64,000 nt of DNA from Paenibacillus sp. HWE-109 (GTDB lineage: Bacteria > Bacillota > Bacilli > Paenibacillales > NBRC-103111). Of this stretch, positions 1 to 5,629 are shown piece by piece. The notes under the pieces were generated by a model. That model saw only the letters and a program-made list of their open reading frames with translations, was not told the origin of the DNA and ran no database searches. A program made the translations under genes and the position numbers. The stretch is taken from NCBI RefSeq assembly GCF_022163125.1, contig NZ_CP091881.1, positions 1,550,001-1,614,000 on the forward strand, written 5' to 3'. The stretch's first letter is position 1; each line of letters opens with the position of its first letter.

Positions 1-236
1 CGGAAAAGGGAGCGTACAAATCGGATCCGATGACCTAAGCTACTCGGTTTTAATCTCGCAGATTCCCTTGCTAAGTAGTCTTTTAGTAAGTTTAAAGAGA
101 CTTCTTCTATCTCCATATTACCTAGTTCACGAATCAGCATGTTTAGTTGTAGAAAGTATGCTTTAATTGTGTGGGTGCTGAATCCCAGGATACGTTTGTC
201 AGCTTCATACAGCATCCATAAATCCTTCAATGTCAT
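1..236 (-). CDS. Tyrosine recombinase (integrase), N-terminal part only
   Basis: The minus strand reads an open frame from an ATG at 236 to the window edge, 78 codons and unfinished. The protein starts MTLKDLWMLYEADKRILGFS and continues with THTIKAYFLQLNMLIRELG and a second helical stretch ending near SSLGHRIRFVRSLF. This is the pattern of the SAM-like core-binding domain at the N-terminus of XerC/XerD and phage-type tyrosine recombinases. The catalytic domain (R..HxxR..H..Y) would lie left of the window and cannot be seen. A GGGAGGG ribosome site lies 7 to 10 bases upstream, inside a hairpin. Its neighbour is the repeat-bounded cassette region, so it is a candidate for the enzyme that moves the cassettes. 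The family call is fairly sure; the role is inferred. Confidence 0.8.
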   Translation of the reverse strand, partial: MTLKDLWMLYEADKRILGFSTHTIKAYFLQLNMLIRELGNMEIEEVSLNLLKDYLARESARLKPSSLGHRIRFVRSLF

Positions 237-243
237 AATAAAA

Positions 244-291
244 ACCCTCCCAAGTATAAGTTATCTCTAGCTTTGCTAGTATTGGGAGGGT
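244..291 (-). promoter_or_regulatory. Terminator-like hairpin enclosing the recombinase ribosome site
   Basis: ACCCTCCCAA at 244-253 and TTGGGAGGGT at 282-291 are perfect 10-base inverted arms. A smaller hairpin, CTAGC-TTT-GCTAG, lies in the loop at 267-279. Read towards the recombinase, the downstream arm contains its GGGAGGG ribosome site and is followed by TTTTTATT. The structure could therefore stop transcription or hide the ribosome site. The pairing is seen; the control function is inferred. Confidence 0.6.
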
Positions 292-314
292 CTAATCTTA
301 GTACTTATAATTGT

Positions 315-338
315 GCTAGCGTTTTTCGTTAGTTGAAC
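315..338 (-). repeat. Cassette-boundary palindrome nearest the recombinase
   Basis: On the minus strand this reads GTTCAACTAACG, then AAAAA, then CGCTAGC. The left arm matches the recurrent repeat of this window; the right arm matches only partly. It supplies the TAA stop of the gene at 329-832 and is the copy closest to the recombinase, so it may be the attachment site (inference). Confidence 0.6.
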
Positions 339-832
339 GAATTTGGTGCCCATGTTGAGATGCTATCTCCAGGGGTGGCTACTATTAGCCATTCATCGCC
401 AGTGTATCCATAACCATCCCTTGCTTGCCAACACTCATATTTATCATGGTGACCATTTACAAAAAGCGTTTTTCCTGAGTCAAATACAATGTGTAGATGT
501 GGGGATTGATTTCCTAACTTCACTGCATTTACTTTTTCTCTACGTAGCTCAAATATTAATTGATACTCTTCTTCTTCGGAGAGTTCCACCATTTCCGCTT
601 CGGAGACAGGGAAAACTTTTATTCCTTTAGGGAACACAGCCCACTTTGATTCAGTAATTGTTATCGTCTTAGGACTGACAATACTAAGGCGATATCCTAT
701 CTTATATTCAGTTTTAGTTTGTGGTACTGGAGTTTTTGTTTTTTCAGTAGTAGATGGCTTGATCACAACGGCTGCCATTAATTTAAAAATTACATCATAT
801 GATCTTATCATCAACAATATTTGGCACTTCAC
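329..832 (-). CDS. Hypothetical protein, first cassette
   Basis: This is a 167-residue protein of unknown function. A GTG at 832 has GGAG a few bases upstream; an ATG further in (MAAVVIKPSTT) is an alternative start. The first 50 residues are Lys/Thr/Pro-rich and probably disordered. The C-terminal half has a small beta-rich pattern with LHIVFDSGKTLFVNGHHD followed by Cys-Trp and a DGYGYTGDEW segment. The last codons are Ser-Phe-Asn and then TAA, all lying inside the boundary repeat. It points the same way as the recombinase and opposite to the next four genes. I do not recognise a named domain with confidence. Confidence 0.6.
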   Translation of the reverse strand: MKCQILLMIRSYDVIFKLMAAVVIKPSTTEKTKTPVPQTKTEYKIGYRLSIVSPKTITITESKWAVFPKGIKVFPVSEAEMVELSEEEEYQLIFELRREKVNAVKLGNQSPHLHIVFDSGKTLFVNGHHDKYECWQARDGYGYTGDEWLIVATPGDSISTWAPNSFN

Positions 833-857
833 ACTACTCCATCTTATTGTAACAGTC

Positions 858-940
858 CCGCTAACGGGTAACTATAGCGGAGGAGACTGCATCGCGGCAG
901 CTCCTCTTTTTTGTTCATTCAACTAACGGGAAGTTTTGCG
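858..940 (+). repeat. Cassette boundary unit: palindrome, hairpin, second palindrome
   Basis: The first palindrome at 858-880 has arms CCGCTA and TAGCGG around ACGGGTAACTA. The hairpin at 881-905 has arms AGGAG(A)CTGC and GCAGCTCCT and is followed by a run of T, as in a terminator. The second copy at 917-940 reads ATTCAACTAACG, GGAAG, then TTTTGCG. In the first palindrome both outer arms differ from the usual TTCAACTA/TAGTTGAA but still pair with each other. Confidence 0.7.
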
Positions 941-1007
941 TAATAGTGTATCGTAAACCATTATTTGGATTTATAATGTAGGAAAAGTCGCATTCAGGGG
1001 TGGATCT

Positions 1008-1457
1008 ATGGAAACAGTTGTAGCAATCAGAACTATATACAAAAACGAATTACCCAAACTATTAGAGCTATATAAACATTTAAACAAAGATGACCCGGAA
1101 CTTAATGTGGAGGATTTAGATTCATTGTGGGGTAAAATCTACAATGATTTAAATATGCACTATATCGTAGTTGATAAAGATAATCAATTAGTAGCCTCTT
1201 GTGTGTTAGTCATAATTCCAAACTTAACTAGAAATGCCCGTCCTTACGGTTTAATTGAAAATGTAGTTACTCATGCCGATTTTAGAAGAAAAGGATATGG
1301 GGCCGCAGTTTTGAAAAAAGCATTAGAGATTGCATGGGAACAAAATTGTTATAAAGTTATGTTGATGACTGGTTCAAAAGAAGAAGGGACACTTTTGTTT
1401 TATGAAAATGCTGGATTCAAAAAAGGGGTAAAAACTGGATTCATAGCCAAACCATAA
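1008..1457 (+). CDS. GNAT family N-acetyltransferase
   Basis: This 149-residue protein is a single GNAT domain. The acetyl-CoA pyrophosphate loop is visible as RRKGYGAAVLKKAL near residue 95, preceded by the beta-strand IENVVTHADF. The C-terminal FYENAGFKK is the usual end of the fold. The substrate cannot be read from the sequence. The ATG has GGGG about 8 bases upstream. It is a single-gene unit between two boundary repeats, and the next cassette is another, unrelated GNAT gene. Confidence 0.88.
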   Translation: METVVAIRTIYKNELPKLLELYKHLNKDDPELNVEDLDSLWGKIYNDLNMHYIVVDKDNQLVASCVLVIIPNLTRNARPYGLIENVVTHADFRRKGYGAAVLKKALEIAWEQNCYKVMLMTGSKEEGTLLFYENAGFKKGVKTGFIAKP

Positions 1458-1471
1458 CCGATTCGTTCATT

Positions 1472-1487
1472 CCGCTAACGGACAGGA
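1472..1487 (+). repeat. Cassette boundary repeat, short form
   Basis: CCGCTAACGGACAGG lies just downstream of the first GNAT gene and upstream of the second. It matches the left arm and spacer of the recurrent repeat. No hairpin is present at this junction. Confidence 0.5.
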
Positions 1488-1504
1488 AAGAAATAGAATA
1501 TAAG

Positions 1505-1963
1505 ATGCCATTTGAGAGTGAATTCATAATTACAAAAGTGCATGATCTAGATATCCAAAAGCTTAATCTGTTGGTTGATGAGAGTACGAGTGAAGGATTT
1601 CGTCACCTCAAACGATTGGTAACCGATTATGAAGCTGGAACAAATAAATTCGATTTGGACGTGGAAGCACTCTTTCTAGCCATTAAAAACGGCGAAATTG
1701 TAGGAGTTTGCGGATTAAATCAAGCCCCGCATTCAGAAAACATAGAAATTGGTCGTGTTCGTCGAATGTATGTCTCACCAAGTGTACGCAGATTTGGGAT
1801 AGGGCGGATGCTAATGGACTCAGTTATTGCAGAAGCTAGAAATTACTTTCAAATGATTGTGTTGAAGACAGATAATCCTGTTGCTGATTTGTTTTATCAC
1901 TCTATCGGGTTTTCGGTAAAAGATGATTCTGAAAAAGACACCCACTTACTTCAGTTAGCGTAA
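1505..1963 (+). CDS. GNAT family N-acetyltransferase
   Basis: This is a 152-residue single-domain acetyltransferase. The strand GRVRRMYVSPSVRRFGIGRM near residue 88 carries the acetyl-CoA binding loop, and DNPVADLFYHSIGF is the C-terminal part of the fold. The ribosome site AGGAAAG is 13 bases upstream, longer than usual. The stop codon lies at the start of a boundary unit. It is little similar by eye to the GNAT gene just upstream, so the two are independent cassettes rather than a tandem duplicate. The substrate is unknown. Confidence 0.87.
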   Translation: MPFESEFIITKVHDLDIQKLNLLVDESTSEGFRHLKRLVTDYEAGTNKFDLDVEALFLAIKNGEIVGVCGLNQAPHSENIEIGRVRRMYVSPSVRRFGIGRMLMDSVIAEARNYFQMIVLKTDNPVADLFYHSIGFSVKDDSEKDTHLLQLA

Positions 1964-2056
1964 AGCTAACGCGAAACGATAGATCAATAAACAAACACCA
2001 CATGGCTGCCGCGAATATGATTGGCAGTCTCATTACGTTAACGGGCAGTTTAATTT
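1963..2056 (+). repeat. Cassette boundary unit
   Basis: The first palindrome at 1963-1988 contains GCTAACGCGAAACGATAG. A hairpin follows at about 2003-2029 with GGCTGCC and GGCAGTC. The second copy at 2031-2056 has GTTAACGGGCAGTTTAA. The order palindrome, hairpin, palindrome matches the unit at 858-940. Confidence 0.65.
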
Positions 2057-2132
2057 ATATTTCTTTTGTACTTTAATGCCTGAGTTTAATGTATAATTAT
2101 TCCAATATTCTGTTTTGGGTGGGTGTTCTACA

Positions 2133-2838
2133 TTGAATAAGTTTAAATACATTTTCTTTGATTGCATGGAAACAATTGTTGATTTATATGAATTGCCAAA
2201 AGGGAATGACTATGCTTTATGGGCATTTAAAGGTTCTGGTGTTGAGCATTATTGGAATGATTTTAATGAGTTCGCAAAATATTATGAAACTTCAAAAATT
2301 GAAATTGGAGTAACCCTTTGAAATGGACGAAGAGTATGAGTTAGTATGAAGGTTTGAGTTATTAGTTCATAAATCTAAGTCGATAGGACTAAATATTAAA
2401 ACTGAAGTAGTAACAAAGCTATATGAAAATTATTGGAGAACATATAAATCGAAATGCTACATAAGTCCAGAAGTGAGAGAGGTTATAATTCAGCTTTCTA
2501 AGAGATATAAGTTAGCTATAGTTTCAAATTTTATGGTAAAGGATGGTATAGAGGAGTTACTATTCAGCAACGGAATCGGAGAATTATTTGACTTCATAAT
2601 CACCTCGATAAATGTAGGTTGGAGAAAGCCACATTCAAAAATATACGAGATTTCCATGCAATCAGCGGGCTGTAATAATTCTGAAATTATATTTGTTGGC
2701 GACGATTATGAAAATGATTATTTAACACCACAGAGAATGGGAATGAAGTCAATCTTCTTAGATAAATTTGACACTCAGAGAGCAGGATGTGAACGAGTAT
2801 CCAGCTTCAATGAATTGAAGACAGCTTTACTAATATAA
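2133..2838 (+). pseudogene. HAD-family hydrolase, broken by a frameshift and a stop
   Basis: The N-terminal part (from TTG at 2133, GGGTGGG upstream) reads LNKFKYIFFDCMETIVDL, the nucleophile loop of a HAD phosphatase in the DxM variant. That frame stops at 2321. The rest continues in another frame from about 2319 and has one in-frame TGA near 2350. It includes LAIVSNF (motif II) and GWRKPHSKIYE (motif III Lys), then FVGDDYENDYLTPQ (motif IV). A GTG at 2473 would open only the C-terminal half. With one frameshift and one nonsense codon the gene is probably dead, unless there are sequence errors. The gene lies in a cassette between repeats at about 2050 and 2860. Confidence 0.75.
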
Positions 2839-2857
2839 ATGATATACGATCAACACC

Positions 2858-2886
2858 AATTAACTAACGGATAAACGATGTTGATT
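2858..2886 (+). repeat. Cassette boundary palindrome
   Basis: TTAACTAACGGATAAACGAT is followed by GTTGAT. The arms AACTA and TGTT are imperfect. It sits directly behind the broken HAD gene. Confidence 0.5.
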
Positions 2887-3034
2887 TGTATTTACCGGCT
2901 GTAAACGACTTGTCGCTCAATACAGATGAAGTGAAAATGATTATGCATAAAACGCCGTTATCGCCTCGACCAGCCTTACTATTATAATTAGTGGATGATT
3001 GAATCTTACGTCTTTCACGCTTCGTTCGGAAAGG
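2887..3034 (+). other. Short cassette without a clear gene
   Basis: Between two boundary repeats only a short open stretch is seen (about 2878-2988). It contains DLYLPAVNDLSLNTDEVK and ends at TAA, with no ribosome site at its start. It may be the remnant of a cassette gene. Nothing else is recognisable. Confidence 0.35.
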
Positions 3035-3130
3035 TTCATTACGCTAACGGGTAACTTTAGTGAAAAATAGGGACAGATCGCCGCGACCGGCAACTGTTCC
3101 TTTTTTTATTGACCTAACGGGCTGAAATGC
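3035..3130 (+). repeat. Cassette boundary unit
   Basis: The first palindrome at about 3035-3064 contains ACGCTAACGGGTAACTTTAG. A hairpin at 3070-3100 has arms GGGACAG and CTGTTCC and is followed by TTTTTTT, as in an intrinsic terminator. The second copy at 3106-3130 contains GACCTAACGGGCTG. Confidence 0.65.
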
Positions 3131-3185
3131 AACCAAATTGTGGTAGTATTGAATAAAAACAATTTTGGTTTGAGGAGGAAGAGAC

Positions 3186-3620
3186 TTGTATCCACGTGCC
3201 AATGTATTAGGAATCGTTACTCGGAATAAACGAATTCTTGTTGAGGAGCAAACAGGGAAACATTCAAAGGGAACAGGTTTTTACTATAGACCTATAGGTG
3301 GAACAATCGAACTTGGGGAACATTCTCAAGAGACATTAATAAGAGAATTCCAAGAGGAACTAGGTGTTCAAATAACAATAAAAAGTCATGTCAAATGTAT
3401 AGAAAACATTTATAAGATCGATGAGAATATAGGGCATGAAATAACTCAAATATACCTAGTAGATTTAAACAACCCAAATTTATATGAGCAAGAACGTTTT
3501 GAGGTTAATGAAGGTGAAAAAATCACATATGCACAATGGATATCAGTTACCGATTTTGAACTCGGTCAAAGAATCCTATATCCTAATGGCTTAACTGAAT
3601 TACTTATAGATATTACATGA
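3186..3620 (+). CDS. Nudix hydrolase (intact cassette copy)
   Basis: This 144-residue single-domain Nudix protein would cleave a nucleoside diphosphate linked to another group; the exact substrate cannot be told. The Nudix box GGTIELGEHSQETLIREFQEELG is complete near residues 38-60, with the REFxEE metal-binding glutamates. The start is TTG at 3186 with a strong GAGGAGG seven bases upstream. Two other copies of this cassette are in the window: a 5'-frameshifted one at 36.1 kb and an almost identical one at 40.4-42.1 kb split by an insertion sequence. The 3' boundary repeat is degenerate here but intact behind the split copy. Confidence 0.9.
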   Translation: MYPRANVLGIVTRNKRILVEEQTGKHSKGTGFYYRPIGGTIELGEHSQETLIREFQEELGVQITIKSHVKCIENIYKIDENIGHEITQIYLVDLNNPNLYEQERFEVNEGEKITYAQWISVTDFELGQRILYPNGLTELLIDIT

Positions 3621-3644
3621 AAAACTAAAAGCTTATAGAGGTAT

Positions 3645-3676
3645 GATTAACCTAAAGAAAAACGATTGTTTCAATA
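3645..3676 (+). repeat. Degenerate cassette boundary palindrome
   Basis: GATTAACCTAAAGAAAAACG followed by ATTGTTTCAATAA is a worn copy of the boundary repeat. The same position behind the duplicate Nudix gene (42156) reads CCTAACGGAGAACTATAG, closer to the consensus. Confidence 0.5.
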
Positions 3677-3699
3677 AAAAAGACACTGGAGTTGACTAT

Positions 3700-4029
3700 A
3701 TGACTATCAGTAAGAAGGGGACAAGAAAGATTACAGTAGGGCAAGAATCGTACACATGGATAATCACCCCTTCTGCAAAGGGGATTCTCACCTTAACCGT
3801 TCAGCAAAATGAAGTTAGAGGCCAAATACTCAGGGTTAATATAGAATCAGATATTAATGTGTTCTGGGTGGAGTTTCCGCATATTGAGACACTCAATAAC
3901 AAAGTTGTAATGCCTGCTGAAGTGGCCCTAATAATTCCTGAAGCAATTAATATGGGATGGAATCCAAAGGGAAAAGGAGCCTTGTTGAGTTTTAAACTAT
4001 CTGGAAGAAAGCTCGAAGCGTTAACCTAA
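3700..4029 (+). CDS. Hypothetical protein, small cassette
   Basis: This is a 109-residue protein starting MTISKKGTRKITVGQESYTW, with a CTGGAG ribosome site about 8 bases upstream. The pattern is alternating beta strands (YTWIITPSAKGILTLTVQQ, VFWVEFPHIE), then PAEVALIIPEAINMGWNPKG and a closing strand. There is no signal peptide or membrane segment. An upstream in-frame ATG at 3643 lies in the boundary repeat and is unlikely to be used. Similar small proteins are common in Paenibacillus-like genomes as far as I can judge, but I know no function. Confidence 0.7.
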   Translation: MTISKKGTRKITVGQESYTWIITPSAKGILTLTVQQNEVRGQILRVNIESDINVFWVEFPHIETLNNKVVMPAEVALIIPEAINMGWNPKGKGALLSFKLSGRKLEALT

Positions 4030-4048
4030 CGTAGGACGATAGTTGAAA
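4021..4048 (+). repeat. Cassette boundary palindrome
   Basis: TTAACCTAACG, TAGGA, then CGATAGTTGAA: two eleven-base arms around a five-base spacer, close to the consensus. It overlaps the stop codon of the gene before it. Confidence 0.65.
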
Positions 4049-4084
4049 AGTACATAAGTTGTATTTAAGTGGGGTGAGAGATTT

Positions 4085-4408
4085 TTGAAGATCCGTGAGG
4101 TAACGTTAGAGGGTTTTACCTACGTTAATTTAGATAAAGAAACCTTCGTCGATTTTAAAGAGTGTAATGAAAATTGGGTTATGTATAATAAGAGGAAAAA
4201 TAGTTGGACGGATGATGAAGTTCAAGCTTTCCGTACTAAAAGTAAATGTGTCGGAGAACGGGATATCTGCGCAAAACCATGTTGTTTTACATTCTTTACA
4301 AAGCCTTTTACTAAGATTGAATTTACGAATTTTAATGCAAAGAAAGAATTCAGGGATTTTCAAATGAAAATACTTGAAGTTGGTTGGACCACATTTGACA
4401 TGAGTTGA
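4085..4408 (+). CDS. Hypothetical protein, small cassette
   Basis: This is a 107-residue protein of unknown function with TTG start at 4085 and a GGGGTGAG ribosome site. It is soluble and has four cysteines (KCVGERDICAKPCCF near residues 56-69) that could bind a metal, although no standard zinc motif is formed. The C-terminal half is rich in Phe and Lys. It ends a few bases before the boundary unit at 4408. No domain is recognised. Confidence 0.65.
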   Translation: MKIREVTLEGFTYVNLDKETFVDFKECNENWVMYNKRKNSWTDDEVQAFRTKSKCVGERDICAKPCCFTFFTKPFTKIEFTNFNAKKEFRDFQMKILEVGWTTFDMS

Positions 4409-4506
4409 TTCAACTAACTGGGAACGATTGTTGAATAACATGGGAGCAGAACGCCGTGGCCGGTAGACTGTTCCCTTTTTACGTAATGGGAGGATAGTTC
4501 AATAAC
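4408..4506 (+). repeat. Cassette boundary unit
   Basis: The palindrome at 4408-4435 reads ATTCAACTAACTG, GGAA, then CGATTGTTGAAT. A hairpin at 4442-4475 has GGGAGCAG and CTGTTCCC, followed by TTTTT. The second copy at 4478-4506 has TTTACGTAATG, GGAGG, then ATAGTTCAATA. Confidence 0.7.
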
Positions 4507-4566
4507 TTTGCGAATATCTTAGGCAAGGCAGGCGAATATATTAGAATTTAAGAAGGTGGGTTAGGC

Positions 4567-4926
4567 TTGAAATATAATGAACTTTCAAAAATATTTGTTA
4601 ATGAATTTCCAAAATTCAGGCTTAACCTTACTGAACATGAAGCATTATATAAAGAAGTTCTTAACCATGTGTTTTTTGGTGACTTAAATGATTATTTGAT
4701 CGAATTACTAAGAAAAGATATAGAAACCGAGTTACTAATACGATTGTTTGAATTTTATGAGAGGATGGAATTAAAGGGGGATACTTTAGTTAAAGAAGTT
4801 TTGTCTTGTACTATTCTAGAGAGGCTTGGGGACGAAAAGGAAATACTAGAAGTTGCTTATAGATACATGGGTAAGGAAACCAGAAAAGCGTCGGATAATA
4901 TTGAAAGAGCATGGGGGAGATTATGA
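4567..4926 (+). CDS. Hypothetical protein, possibly DUF7674-like
   Basis: This 119-residue all-helical protein starts at TTG 4567 with AAGAAGGTGGG upstream. The pattern HVFFGDLNDYLIELL followed by LIRLFEFYERMELKGD and LSCTILERLGDE resembles the small DUF7674 family as I remember it; this is a tentative match. No catalytic motif is visible. It is a single-gene cassette, and its 3' end is followed by a boundary unit at 5001-5101. Confidence 0.6.
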   Translation: MKYNELSKIFVNEFPKFRLNLTEHEALYKEVLNHVFFGDLNDYLIELLRKDIETELLIRLFEFYERMELKGDTLVKEVLSCTILERLGDEKEILEVAYRYMGKETRKASDNIERAWGRL

Positions 4927-5000
4927 GAATTTCTATGTATATCTCCGAAGCCACCGTCAACCTCTAAATCCGCATTCACGCATCGAGCCATTCGGCAAGA

Positions 5001-5101
5001 TTCACTACGCTAACGGTGAACGAGAGCTCAATAGTCCAGACGAAAAGGTAACCGACAAAAACAGGTTGCCTTTTCCCCACTAACGGGCAGTAGAGCGTGG
5101 T
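5001..5101 (+). repeat. Cassette boundary unit
   Basis: The first copy at about 5001-5034 has ACGCTAACGGTGAACGAGAG. A hairpin at 5042-5076 has GAAAAGGTAACC and GGTTGCCTTTTC. The second copy at 5076-5101 reads CCCCACTAACG, GGCAG, then TAGAGCGTGG. A further half-copy (GGGCAGGATAGTTCAAAT) lies at about 5118-5135. These are the last boundary units of the first cassette block. Confidence 0.6.
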
Positions 5102-5135
5102 GGTCTTTGGCGCTTCGGGCAGGATAGTTCAAATA

Positions 5136-5520
5136 CTTCAGAAAGTATTCCACCAGCCAAATGATTATTTAAGAATTGACTAGCGGTCATTACACCCTTG
5201 ACTTCCCACATCAAATCATATATCCTACTTACATCATACGATTTCAATGCAAGACACATTCCCTACGAGGTGTTTTATGAGTGTAGCAGGTTTTCAACAG
5301 GCATAACTTAAGAAGATAACATTCTATTCTATAGGTGAAGCGGGATACCGTTTCTTAAAATCCTATATGATAGTTTTATTTAAGTTACCTATGAAGAACC
5401 CTGCGAATGCATCATGAACCATGACTCGAACAGAGGAAGTACACTGCGGCTTTGGACACAAATCCCTTGTCAGCTGATGGCTTTTATCTATATGTAACGT
5501 CATGTAAATTGAGTGTAATG
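5136..5520. other. Gene-free stretch between cassette block and mutS2-like gene
   Basis: No open frame with a ribosome site, no RNA gene and no repeat could be recognised over about 385 bases. It probably holds the worn edge of the cassette block and the promoter region of the next gene. Confidence 0.4.
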
Positions 5521-5548
5521 AGCTGTGGGTTTCCCGCAGCTTTTTTTG
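5521..5548 (+). terminator. Intrinsic terminator
   Basis: AGCTGTGGG and CCCGCAGCT pair around TTT and are followed by seven T. It lies about 80 bases before the mutS2-like gene and separates it from upstream reading. Confidence 0.75.
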
Positions 5549-5629
5549 CGCTTATTTGTGCATAAACGTTGAAATCTTATGGTGCAGGGATATTCATCAT
5601 GATCACCCAATCGTGAGGAGAATGCAAAG

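Noticed and set aside
343..630. Plus-strand frame of 95 codons opposite the first cassette gene
   Set aside because: The minus-strand frame is longer, has a ribosome site and ends in the boundary repeat like other cassettes.
4408..4506. Canonical integron attC sites (RYYYAAC ... GTTRRRY)
   Set aside because: Single copies fit the two boxes by chance (ATTCAAC and GTTGAAT at 4408-4435), but most copies do not, and the boxes are only about 15 bases apart. The boundary element is described as its own type instead.
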